Source of the DNA: Oceanicaulis sp.
GTDB taxonomy: Bacteria > Pseudomonadota > Alphaproteobacteria > Caulobacterales > Maricaulaceae
Length of the DNA stretch: 64,000 nt
Reading direction: 5' to 3'
Assembly: GCA_040112665.1 (NCBI GenBank)
Contig: CP157796.1
Location: forward strand, 746,813 to 810,812
The notes beneath the pieces are model-generated. The model saw only the letters and a list, made by a program, of their open reading frames with translations, was not told the origin of the DNA and did no database searches. Both the position numbers and the translations under genes were made by a program. Within the stretch, counting starts at the first letter, position 1. Every line of letters begins with the position of its first letter. This document shows, in pieces, positions 9,355-17,074 of the stretch.

Positions 9355-10253
9355 AGACCGCGATGATCCCCGCCGACTGGCCGCACCGGAGCCATAGCGA
9401 CATCGTCGGCGCAGGCGGGCTGAGCTGGCACGTCCAGCGCTTCGGCGCAGGCCCGCAACTCCTGGCCATACATGGCACGGCGGCCTCGACCCACTCCTTC
9501 CGGGACGTCGCGGCGCAGCTGGCCGACCGGTTCGAAATCGTCATGGCCGACCTGCCCGGGCACGGCTTCAGCTCGGCGATGGACGCGCCCGGCCTGCCCC
9601 GGGTCGCCGAGGCGCTGGGCGGGCTCTTGCGCGCGCTGAGCGTCGAACCCGCCGTCGTCGCAGGCCACTCCGCCGGCGCGGCGATCGCCCTGCGCATGAC
9701 GCTGGACCGGATCATCGAGCCGGCCGCCGTCGTCGGGCTGGCCCCGGCGCTCAAACCCTATGGCGGAGCGGCGGACGGGCTGGCGTCCGGCCTTGTGAAG
9801 CTCGCCTTCCTCAACCCGGTCGCTCCGCGCCTGTTCGCCCGGCGCGCCGATCCCGACCGGGTGGCGAAGCTGATCGCCAGGACCGGCTCGCGCCTCGACG
9901 CCGAGGGCGCAGGGTATTACGCTCGCCTGCTGCAGCGGCCCGATCATGTCGCCGGCGCGCTGCGCCTGATGGCGCACTGGAAGCTGCGCCCGCTTCAGGA
10001 CGATCTTCCAAGGCTGCAGCCTGAAGCCACGCTGGTGCTGGGCGAAAACGATCACGCCACACCGCCTGGGGACGCCGACACCGCGAGCCGAACGATCCCG
10101 GCGCGCCGGGTGGAGACGCTCGCAGGCCTGGGCCATCTCGCCCATGAAGAAGACCCCGCCGCCGCCGCCGCCGCCGTCATCAGGGCCGCCGAACGCAACG
10201 GCGTGCTCACCGCCCCGGCGCCGGAACGCCGCAGCGCCAGGAAAGCCGGCTGA
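9351..10253 (+). CDS. bchO: BchO, alpha/beta-hydrolase associated with magnesium chelatase
   Basis: 300 residues, GTG start at 9351 overlapping the bchD stop. The alpha/beta-hydrolase signs are LLAIHGTAASTHSF (oxyanion loop), DLPGHGFS and the nucleophile elbow VVAGHSAGAAIALR with Ser in G-H-S-A-G near residue 106; the catalytic His is in GLGHLAHEEDP. BchO always travels with bchI-bchD in purple bacteria; its exact reaction is unproven, and a role in Mg-chelation or intermediate handling is assumed. An in-frame ATG lies four codons downstream and could also serve as start. Confidence 0.92.
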   Translation: MKTAMIPADWPHRSHSDIVGAGGLSWHVQRFGAGPQLLAIHGTAASTHSFRDVAAQLADRFEIVMADLPGHGFSSAMDAPGLPRVAEALGGLLRALSVEPAVVAGHSAGAAIALRMTLDRIIEPAAVVGLAPALKPYGGAADGLASGLVKLAFLNPVAPRLFARRADPDRVAKLIARTGSRLDAEGAGYYARLLQRPDHVAGALRLMAHWKLRPLQDDLPRLQPEATLVLGENDHATPPGDADTASRTIPARRVETLAGLGHLAHEEDPAAAAAAVIRAAERNGVLTAPAPERRSARKAG

Positions 10254-10273
10254 GGCCGCGGAAAGGACACGCC

Positions 10274-11794
10274 ATGCTCAAAGCCGTCAACAGCCCAGCG
10301 GGCGAAGACAATCGGCCCCATGCGGTGGTCGTCGGCGCCGGCTTCGGCGGGCTCGCCGCAGCGGTGCGGCTGGGCGCGCGCGGCTATCGGGTCACGGTCC
10401 TTGAAAAGCTCGACGCGCCGGGCGGCCGGGCCTACGTCTTTCGCGACCAGGGCTATGTGTTCGACGCCGGGCCGACCATTATCACCGCGCCCTTCCTGCT
10501 CGAGGAGCTCTGGGCGCTGGCGGGCAGGCGGCTCTCCGACGATGTCGAGCTTCGGGAGATCGACCCGTTCTACGGCATCCGGTTCGACGACGGCTCGGTG
10601 TTTCACTGCTCGCGCGACGCGGCGGCCATGCGGGCCGAAGTCGCGAAGTTCGAGCCCGGCGACGTGGCCGGCTATGAGCGCTTCCTTGAGAAGAGCAAGC
10701 AGATCTTCGAGATCGGGTTCGAACAGCTCGGCCATGTGCCGTTCAATTCGATCGGCGACATGCTGAAGATCGCGCCGGATCTGCTGCGCTTTTCAGGCCA
10801 TCGCTCGGTCTACGATCTGGTCTCGCGCTATGTGAAGAACGAAAAGGTGCGCACCGCGCTCAGCTTCCACCCGCTGCTGATCGGGGGCGATCCGTTCGCG
10901 GCGAGCTCGATCTACTGCCTGATCTCCTATCTCGAGCGCGAATGGGGCGTGCATTTCGTCATGGGCGGCACCGGCGAGCTGGTGCGCGGCCTGTCGGGCC
11001 TCATCACCCATCAGGGCGGGCAGGTGCGGTGCAACGCCGAAGTCGACCAGATCACCGTGCAGGCCGGCCGGGCGACCGGGGTCAGGCTGGCGAGCGGCGA
11101 GCACGTGCCCGCCGACATCGTCGTTTCCAACGCCGAGACCGGCCACACCTTCAAGCACCTTCTATCGGGCGCGCCGCGCAAGCGCTGGTCGGACCGCAAG
11201 GTGGAGAGCGCGCGCTACTCGATGAGCCTGTTCGTCTGGTATTTCGGCACGAACCGGCGCTACGAGGACGTCGATCACCACACCATCGCGCTGGGCCCGC
11301 GCTATCGCGGACTGATCGACGATATTTTCAAGCACAAGACGCTGGCGGAGGATTTCAGCCTCTATCTGCACCGGCCGACCGCGACCGATCCCAGCCTCGC
11401 GCCCGACGGCTGCGAGGCGTTCTACGTGCTCTCCCCGGTGCCCAATCTGGAAAGCGGGACGGACTGGGAGGCGCAGGCCGAACCCTACCGTAAGGCTATC
11501 GAAAGGCGACTCGAACAGACCCTGCTTCCCGGGCTGAGCGAGGCGTTGACGGTGTCCAGGATCATGACTCCGCTGGATTTTCGCGATCGGTTGAATTCGC
11601 TGCATGGCGCCGCGTTCGGCCTCGAACCGGTGCTGACCCAGAGCGCCTGGTTCCGCCCGCACAACAAGTGCGAGGACGTCGAGGGGCTTTATCTCGTCGG
11701 CGCCGGAACCCATCCGGGCGCCGGCGTGCCGGGCGTGCTATCGTCCGCGCGCGTGCTCGACGCCGTCGTTCCCGACGCGAGGACCCATGCCTGA
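10274..11794 (+). CDS. crtI: CrtI, phytoene desaturase
   Basis: 506 residues. The FAD-binding signature VVVGAGFGGLAAAVRLGARG starts near residue 17, followed by GGRAYVFRDQGYVFDAGPT, the classic CrtI N-terminal pattern; the C-terminus has LYLVGAGTHPGAGVPGV. CrtI removes hydrogens from phytoene in successive steps to neurosporene or lycopene. It follows bchO by 20 bp and overlaps crtB by 8 nt, so it belongs to the bchI-led transcript. In the Rhodobacter order crtA would sit between bchO and crtI; here there is no room for it. Confidence 0.95.
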   Translation: MLKAVNSPAGEDNRPHAVVVGAGFGGLAAAVRLGARGYRVTVLEKLDAPGGRAYVFRDQGYVFDAGPTIITAPFLLEELWALAGRRLSDDVELREIDPFYGIRFDDGSVFHCSRDAAAMRAEVAKFEPGDVAGYERFLEKSKQIFEIGFEQLGHVPFNSIGDMLKIAPDLLRFSGHRSVYDLVSRYVKNEKVRTALSFHPLLIGGDPFAASSIYCLISYLEREWGVHFVMGGTGELVRGLSGLITHQGGQVRCNAEVDQITVQAGRATGVRLASGEHVPADIVVSNAETGHTFKHLLSGAPRKRWSDRKVESARYSMSLFVWYFGTNRRYEDVDHHTIALGPRYRGLIDDIFKHKTLAEDFSLYLHRPTATDPSLAPDGCEAFYVLSPVPNLESGTDWEAQAEPYRKAIERRLEQTLLPGLSEALTVSRIMTPLDFRDRLNSLHGAAFGLEPVLTQSAWFRPHNKCEDVEGLYLVGAGTHPGAGVPGVLSSARVLDAVVPDARTHA

Positions 11795-12848
11795 CCGTTT
11801 CGCCAGCCCCGACGATCTCGCCGCCTGCCGGACGGCCATTCGCGGCGGATCGAAGAGCTTCTTCGCCGCCTCGCTGCTCCTGCCCGAAACGGTGCGCGAG
11901 AGCGCCTACGCGCTTTACGGCTTCTGCCGGGCGGCCGACGACGCGGTCGACAATGGCGGCGATCCGGATGCGGCCTGCGCGCGGCTGAGTGCACGGCTGG
12001 ACGCGGTCTATGCCGGCCGGCCCGCGAACAACCCCGTCGACCGCGCCTTCGCCGACGTCGTGCGCGCCCACGACATCCCCAAGGCCCTGCCCGCCGCTCT
12101 GATCGAAGGGTTCGCCTGGGATGCGGGCGGGCGGCGTTACGACACGGTGTCGGAGGTTCGCGCCTACGGCGCCCGCGTCGCCGGGTCGGTCGGCGCGATG
12201 ATGGCTCTGGTGATGGGCGTGCGCAGCCCGGCCGCGCTGGCGCGCGCCTGCGATCTGGGCGTGGCCATGCAGCTCACCAACATCGTCCGCGACGTGGGCG
12301 AGGACGCCCGCAACGGCCGGCTCTACCTGCCGCGCGCCTGGATGACCGAGGCGGGGATCGATCCGGACGCCTGGCTCGCCGCGCCCGATTTCGATCACCG
12401 TCTGGCCGGCGTGATCAGGTGCCTCGCGGAGGAAGCCGACCGGCTCTACGCCCGCGCCAGACCTGGCGTGGCGCTTCTGCCCCGGCCCTGCCGGCCGGCG
12501 ATCTACGCCGCGGCCCGGATCTATCGCGAGATCGGGCGGCAGGCCGAGCGCAACGGCTGGGACACGGTCTCGATCCGGGCGAGCACCTCGACCTCGCGCA
12601 AGCTCGCGCTCGCCTTCGCCGGGGTCATGGACGCCGCCGCGCCGTCCGGCGACGCGGGCGCGGCGTGCCTTGAAGAGACGCGCTTTCTGGTCGCCGCCGC
12701 CCCCACCGACGCGGCTGGCGCGCCCGCCCCGGCCTGGTGGCGCATCGACGAGCACTGGGGCCGGATGATCGCCATCCTGCACGAGCTCGAACGCCGCGAG
12801 CGCGCCTCAGACCAACCCGTACCGCTGAGCCGTGAAAGCCGGGGCTGA
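11787..12848 (+). CDS. crtB: CrtB, 15-cis-phytoene synthase
   Basis: 353 residues. Joins two geranylgeranyl diphosphate molecules into phytoene. Squalene/phytoene-synthase signs: SKSFFAASLLLP, the first Asp-rich motif FCRAADDAVDN near residue 50, the second QLTNIVRDVGEDARNGRLYLP near residue 170. The start overlaps crtI by 8 nt. The C-terminal tail after residue 320 is Arg/Glu-rich and less conserved. A one-helix microprotein follows with a TGATG stop/start overlap. Confidence 0.95.
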   Translation: MPDRFASPDDLAACRTAIRGGSKSFFAASLLLPETVRESAYALYGFCRAADDAVDNGGDPDAACARLSARLDAVYAGRPANNPVDRAFADVVRAHDIPKALPAALIEGFAWDAGGRRYDTVSEVRAYGARVAGSVGAMMALVMGVRSPAALARACDLGVAMQLTNIVRDVGEDARNGRLYLPRAWMTEAGIDPDAWLAAPDFDHRLAGVIRCLAEEADRLYARARPGVALLPRPCRPAIYAAARIYREIGRQAERNGWDTVSIRASTSTSRKLALAFAGVMDAAAPSGDAGAACLEETRFLVAAAPTDAAGAPAPAWWRIDEHWGRMIAILHELERRERASDQPVPLSRESRG

Positions 12849-13003
12849 TGCGCCAGTACCTACCGCTTCTTTTCGAGGGCCTGATCGCCGGCGCGGTCGT
12901 GCTCTGGGGCGTGTGGGAGCTCTACTCGCTCAGGCGAGACAAGGCGCGCTCGGATAAGGACGCCGAACCGGGCTCGGGCGAAGACGGCGGAAAACCCGAC
13001 TGA
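12848..13003 (+). CDS. One-helix membrane microprotein (51 aa), upstream of tspO
   Basis: Begins with the ATG of TGATG, sharing its A with the crtB stop, so it is translationally coupled to crtB. It reads MRQYLPLLFEGLIAGAVVLW and continues GVWELYSLRRDKARSDKD, ending in an acidic Gly-rich tail. One hydrophobic helix (about residues 6-27) is followed by a basic stretch, which predicts a short N-out/C-in membrane protein. The motif V-W-E-L-x-x-L-x-R-D-K recurs in the 38-residue protein after tspO. I do not recognise a named family; a role in pigment-protein assembly is speculation from location. Confidence 0.6.
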   Translation: MRQYLPLLFEGLIAGAVVLWGVWELYSLRRDKARSDKDAEPGSGEDGGKPD

Positions 13004-13123
13004 ACAGCCCGGCGCGCCGCGCGTTGATGCGGGGTGATTGCACCGGCCTGAGCGCGGCCGCTTCGCCGCGGCCGCTCCGCCGCGCTATCTAACGGCCCCG
13101 AACCCGTCTTCGCGAGGAGAGCC

Positions 13124-13594
13124 ATGACCGACGCGCCGCTCTGGACGATCGCGCCCTTTTTGGGGCTGGTCTTCCTCGCCTCGCTCACCGGCGGGGTGTT
13201 CCGGCCCGGCGAATGGTACAAACAGCTCGACAAGCCGTCCTGGACGCCGCCGGACTTTCTCTTCCCGATCGCCTGGGGGCTTTTATACGTGCTCATGGCC
13301 TACGCCGCCTGGCGGGTCTGGGACATCGCAGGCATCGGGCCGGCGCTGGTGATCTGGGGCGTGCAGCTGGTGCTGAACGCGGGCTGGTCGGCGGTCTTCT
13401 TCGGGCTGAAGAAGCCCGGCCTGGCGCTCGCCGAGCTGGTCGCGCTGTGGATCGCGGTGGCGCTCAATATCTGGGCGTTTGCGCAGATCGACACGCTCGC
13501 GGCCTGGCTGCTCACGGCCTACATCGCCTGGGTCAGCTTCGCGGGCGTGCTGAACGCCGAGATCGTCCGGCGTGCGAGGACGGCGCCGGCATGA
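13124..13594 (+). CDS. tspO: TspO/MBR family tryptophan-rich sensory protein
   Basis: 156 residues with five predicted helices and the family's Trp-rich pattern: the loop WYKQLDKPSWTPPDFLFPIAWG (residues about 28-50), YAAWRVWD, LNAGWSAVFFGLKKPGLAL and WLLTAYIAWVSFAGVLN. TspO (formerly CrtK in Rhodobacter) is an outer-membrane or membrane porphyrin-binding protein that tunes pigment-gene expression in response to oxygen, partly through PpsR and AppA in R. sphaeroides. Position between crtB and crtC is the classical crtK position. Its stop overlaps the next microprotein by ATGA. Confidence 0.93.
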   Translation: MTDAPLWTIAPFLGLVFLASLTGGVFRPGEWYKQLDKPSWTPPDFLFPIAWGLLYVLMAYAAWRVWDIAGIGPALVIWGVQLVLNAGWSAVFFGLKKPGLALAELVALWIAVALNIWAFAQIDTLAAWLLTAYIAWVSFAGVLNAEIVRRARTAPA

Positions 13595-13707
13595 GCAACG
13601 ACATCATCTTCCTGGTCGAGATGATCCTGGTCTTCGGGCTCGTGCTCGGCTTCGCGGTCTGGGAGCTGGTCAGGCTCAACCGCGACAAGAAAAAGGATAA
13701 GGACTGA
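13591..13707 (+). CDS. One-helix membrane microprotein (38 aa), downstream of tspO
   Basis: The ATG overlaps the tspO stop (ATGA). The sequence is MSNDIIFLVEMILVFGLVLG, then FAVWELVRLNRDKKKDKD and stop. One transmembrane helix (about residues 5-24) is followed by a strongly basic tail. It shares the V-W-E-L-x-x-L-x-R-D-K junction with the 51-residue protein upstream of tspO, so the two look like duplicated or convergent partners. It ends 9 bp before the convergent crtC stop. No family recognised; coupling to tspO suggests expression in step with it. Confidence 0.6.
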   Translation: MSNDIIFLVEMILVFGLVLGFAVWELVRLNRDKKKDKD

Positions 13708-13716
13708 GGCTCGCCC

Positions 13717-14649
13717 TCAGCGCGGGCCCCAATAGGCGCGCGGCATGCGGAAGGGCAAAAGCACCTTCACCCAGCTTGATGCAAACCGCCTGAGATCGAG
13801 GCTTTCGTGCATGCATTGCCGCGTGCCGCCGGCAAGCTCGGTCTCGATCAGCGAGCGCGAATAGAACGGGGTGTCCTCCAGCGTCTCCACCACGCGCGCC
13901 GCGCCGTCCGAGCGCGTCTCCCGCCCGACCCGCCAGCCGGTCGTGGGCAGGGGCGCGGGCGCAGGCGGTTCGAACCGCTTCGCCGTTCCGTCCGCGCCGA
14001 TCGCCAGCGCCAGCGGATCGCGGCCGCCGTCCTTCCAGACGCTGTCATAAAGGATCGCCGCGCCGTCTTCGGTGTCGCCGCGCGACCAGTTCCAGAAGGT
14101 GAACCCCTCCTCCAGCGGCTCGGCCCCCGCGTTCATGTCGACATAGCCGCGTCCCGACCATCTAAGATCGGGCGCGTCGAACGCGACCTCGACATGCGCG
14201 CGCGGCCAGACCGGCCGCCAGACATGCCGGCCCGCGCGGTCGATGACGAAGGTCTTGGCCTGTTCGATCTCGGGGCGGATCGTCACCCGGCCGCGCACCG
14301 GATAGGGGATGGGCGCGCCGAACTCCTCGATGTCGTAGATCAGCGCGCCGTTCTCGAACCGGACCGAGCTGGGCCCGAAGCTCACGGCGTCAGGCGCGAC
14401 GCTCATCGCTCCGGCGCGCCGCTCGGTCATCGCCCAGCGCCGCGCGCCGGGCCCGTAAAGGCAGACATTGAGCGCGCAATGGTCGATCGGGGTCTTGCGC
14501 CCCGCCCACGCGTAATAAGGCGAGAACACGCTGCCGATCAGGGCGATCAGGACGAGGCTGAAGCGTCCGTCGTCGCTGACCGCGTCGGCGTAGACCCAGC
14601 GATACCCGCCGGGCGGAACTGCGGCGTCGAACCCAAATCGGCCAAGATC
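13717..14649 (-). CDS. crtC: CrtC, acyclic carotenoid 1,2-hydratase (start uncertain)
   Basis: About 300 residues are clearly CrtC-like: AAVPPGGYRWVYADAVSDDG, IGSVFSPYYAWAGRKTPIDH (the family signature), YDIEEFGAPIPYPVRGRV and a C-terminal LPFRMPRAYWGPR. CrtC hydrates the 1,2 double bond of neurosporene or lycopene derivatives. The conserved N-terminus begins near 14640, but no ATG, GTG or TTG lies in frame between there and an ATG at 14919 deep inside crtD; the coordinate given is the approximate domain edge. Either a non-standard initiator, a long overlap, or a frameshift at the crtD-crtC junction is needed. Confidence 0.85.
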   Translation of the reverse strand, partial: DLGRFGFDAAVPPGGYRWVYADAVSDDGRFSLVLIALIGSVFSPYYAWAGRKTPIDHCALNVCLYGPGARRWAMTERRAGAMSVAPDAVSFGPSSVRFENGALIYDIEEFGAPIPYPVRGRVTIRPEIEQAKTFVIDRAGRHVWRPVWPRAHVEVAFDAPDLRWSGRGYVDMNAGAEPLEEGFTFWNWSRGDTEDGAAILYDSVWKDGGRDPLALAIGADGTAKRFEPPAPAPLPTTGWRVGRETRSDGAARVVETLEDTPFYSRSLIETELAGGTRQCMHESLDLRRFASSWVKVLLPFRMPRAYWGPR

Positions 14650-16115
14650 GAGCGCGCCGCCGTGCGCCCTGAGAGCATCGAGGTCGGCACGCCTGCGCCC
14701 GGGTGGGTCCCCCCGCCCGCCAGATAGAGCCCCGGAAGTTTCGAGCGCGCCCCCGGCCGCTGAAAGGCCGCCTTCCAGCCGTGGATCGCCCGCCCGTAGA
14801 GCGCGCCCCCCGAGCCCGGAAACAGCGCCGCGAAGCGGTCCGGCGGCGTCGTCTCCACGCTCGTCAGATCGAGTCTCAGCCCGCAGGCGCTCAGCCGGGA
14901 AGTCGTTCTGGCCAGCCATGTGTCGGTCTCCTCGGCGCGATAGGCGCGCGTCTCGCCGTCCGCGGGCGCGTTGATGAGAATGAGAAAGCGTTCCTCGCCC
15001 TCGGGCAGGGCGCCCGCGCCGCGATCCTGCGCGCAGACATAGATGGTCGGCTCGTCAGCCATGCGGCCCTCGCCGAACAGGGCGTCGAACTCCGCGCGAT
15101 AGTCGCGGGAGAACACGACATTGTGCCGGTCCGGTGTGAAACCCGATGCTCGGCCGGTCGCCGTCCAGACGATCGCCGACAGCCCGCGCGGGCCGGCGGG
15201 CCGGGGCGCGGCGGCGGCCGCCGCCCGCCCCAGCAGGCCGTTTCGCAGCGCGTCGGGGTCGGCGTTCGCCACGACCGCGCGGGCGGTTATCGTCTCGCCG
15301 GTGTCGAGCCTCACCCCGCTGGCCCGGCCTGAGGTGACGAGGATTTCCTCGACCCGGACGCCGCTGCGGATCTCGACCCCGAGCGACCGGGCGAGATCGG
15401 CCATCGCCCCGGCCAGCCGGCTCATGCCGCCGGCGACGAACCAGACCCCGCGCTGTTCGAGCTCGGCGATCATCATCAGCGTGGCGGGCGCCTCGAACGG
15501 CGAGGAGCCGCAATAGGTGGCGTAGCGCCCGAAGAGCTGACGCAGCCGGGCGTCGGGGAAGTAGTCGCCCAAGACGTCCCAGAGCGAAGAGAAGGGCTTC
15601 AGCGCGAAAAGGCCTTTGGGGTTTTCAAGCAGGATCCGGCCCACCAGCCCCGGCGGGCTGGGGCGCGATGCAGTGAGGAAGGACCGCTCCAGCGCGTCAT
15701 AGAGCGCCCGGCCGTTTTTGAGGAAGCGCTGGAAGGCCCGCGCCTGCGCCGCGCCGGAAAACCGGCCCACCTCGTCGATCGTGCGCTCAGAATCGGCGTA
15801 AAGATCGAACACGTCCTGATCGTCCCAGGCGTGACGGGCGAGCCGGTCAGCGGGGATGAGCGTGACATGATCGGACAGCGACGCGCCGGCCTCGGCGAAC
15901 AACGCCTCGAAGCCTTTCGCATAGGTCAGCACGGTGGGCCCGGCGTCGATTTTCGCGCCGCCGACCTCCAGCTCGCGCATCTTTCCGCCCGGGGTTTCCC
16001 CGGCGTCCACCACCACGACCGGCTGGCCCCGCGCGGCGAGATCGATCGCTGCGGCGAGCCCGCCCACGCCAGCGCCGATCACCACGGCGGGCCCGGATCG
16101 GACGGGCGTCGTCAT
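14547..16115 (-). CDS. crtD: CrtD, methoxyneurosporene/hydroxyneurosporene 3,4-desaturase
   Basis: 522 residues from the ATG at 16115 (MTTPVRSGPAVVIGAGVGGL), where the FAD motif begins at once; the longer frame upstream crosses the divergent promoter. CrtI-family signs: GAKIDAGPTVLTYAKGFE and LYLAGGGTHPGAGVPTSMLSGR. CrtD introduces the 3,4 double bond after CrtC hydration. CrtD proteins normally stop soon after the last motif; here about 30 extra residues (from GSTPQFRPAG on) read through the start of crtC in another frame. The head-to-head neighbour is crtE, with one PpsR box in between. Confidence 0.93.
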   Translation of the reverse strand: MTTPVRSGPAVVIGAGVGGLAAAIDLAARGQPVVVVDAGETPGGKMRELEVGGAKIDAGPTVLTYAKGFEALFAEAGASLSDHVTLIPADRLARHAWDDQDVFDLYADSERTIDEVGRFSGAAQARAFQRFLKNGRALYDALERSFLTASRPSPPGLVGRILLENPKGLFALKPFSSLWDVLGDYFPDARLRQLFGRYATYCGSSPFEAPATLMMIAELEQRGVWFVAGGMSRLAGAMADLARSLGVEIRSGVRVEEILVTSGRASGVRLDTGETITARAVVANADPDALRNGLLGRAAAAAAPRPAGPRGLSAIVWTATGRASGFTPDRHNVVFSRDYRAEFDALFGEGRMADEPTIYVCAQDRGAGALPEGEERFLILINAPADGETRAYRAEETDTWLARTTSRLSACGLRLDLTSVETTPPDRFAALFPGSGGALYGRAIHGWKAAFQRPGARSKLPGLYLAGGGTHPGAGVPTSMLSGRTAARSILADLGSTPQFRPAGIAGSTPTRSATTDASASS

Positions 16116-16133
16116 TGACAGGAAAGGCTCATG

Positions 16134-16151
16134 TGTCCAGTCTTCATGACA
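16134..16151. promoter_or_regulatory. PpsR/CrtJ-type operator between crtD and crtE
   Basis: TGTCCAGTCTTCATGACA fits TGT-N12-ACA with TGTC/GACA ends. It lies 18 bp upstream of the crtD start and 50 bp upstream of the crtE start, so one site could repress both directions. No second full box at the usual spacing is visible. Confidence 0.72.
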
Positions 16152-16201
16152 CTCAATCTGACAGGCGCGATGGACGCCTGCAAGCTTCGGAGGGTTCGGG
16201 C

Positions 16202-17068
16202 ATGGAGGCCGACGCACGGATTGAAGCGGCGCTGAGAGCCGCTGTCGACCGGTCCAGGGCCGCGCCCTGTCCGCCCCGATTTGCTGACGCGCTGGACTAT
16301 TCGGTGTTTCCCGGCGGGGCGCGCGTACGTCCGCGGCTCTGCCTCGCGGTGGCGCGCGCCTGCGGCGATCCCGATCCGGCCCTTACCGACGCGGCGGCCG
16401 CCGCGCTCGAACTGATGCACTGCGCGTCCCTGGTTCATGACGATCTGCCCGCGTTCGACGACGCGGCGACCCGGCGCGGGCGCAAGTCCGTGCACGCCGC
16501 CTATGGCGAGCCGCTGGCGATCCTCGCGGGCGACGCGCTGATCGTCATGGCGTTCGAAACCGTGGCGCGCGCCGGCGCGGCCAGCCCGCACCGCCTGCCC
16601 GCCCTGATGGGCGTGATCGCCGGCGCGGTCGGCGCGCCGCGCGGCATCGCAGCCGGTCAGGCCTGGGAAAGCGAACCCGCCGCGCCGCTGGAGACCTATC
16701 ACCGCGCCAAGACCGGCGCGCTCTTCGTGGGCGCGACCATGGCCGGCGCGGTTGCGGCAGGCTCCGATCCCGGTCCCTGGCGCATGCTGGGCGAGAAGAT
16801 CGGCGAGGCCTATCAGGTCGCCGACGATCTTCTGGACGCGCTGGGCGGGGCTGAAGGCGGCAAGCCGCTGGGCCAGGACGCCGCGCACGGCCGGCCGAGC
16901 TGCGTGCGCGAGCTGGGCCCTGAAGGCGCGGTCGCGCGCCTCAAGGCGCTGGTCGGAGAGGCGGCGGAGTCCGTTCCCGAATGCGACGGCGCGGACGCCC
17001 TGCGCGAGCTCGTCTGCGCGCAGGCCAAGCGGCTGGTGCCCAAGAATCTGTCCGTCGACGCGGCCTGA
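16202..17068 (+). CDS. crtE: CrtE, geranylgeranyl diphosphate synthase
   Basis: 288 residues from the ATG at 16202, chosen for its GGAGGG ribosome-binding site; the upstream frame runs through the operator. Polyprenyl synthase motifs: first Asp-rich HDDLPAFDD (residues about 80-88) and second QVADDLLD (about 208-215), plus RGRKSVHAAYGE and FVGATMAGAV. CrtE condenses isopentenyl and allylic diphosphates to C20 GGPP, used both for phytoene and for the bacteriochlorophyll tail. Transcribed with crtF, 6 bp downstream, and divergent from crtD. Confidence 0.94.
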   Translation: MEADARIEAALRAAVDRSRAAPCPPRFADALDYSVFPGGARVRPRLCLAVARACGDPDPALTDAAAAALELMHCASLVHDDLPAFDDAATRRGRKSVHAAYGEPLAILAGDALIVMAFETVARAGAASPHRLPALMGVIAGAVGAPRGIAAGQAWESEPAAPLETYHRAKTGALFVGATMAGAVAAGSDPGPWRMLGEKIGEAYQVADDLLDALGGAEGGKPLGQDAAHGRPSCVRELGPEGAVARLKALVGEAAESVPECDGADALRELVCAQAKRLVPKNLSVDAA

Positions 17069-17074
17069 GCCCGC

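Noticed and set aside
13717..14919. crtC annotated from the ATG at 14919
   Set aside because: The first 90 residues are the crtD antisense-free overlap in a different frame and do not resemble CrtC; kept only as a possible initiator in the finding on the junction.
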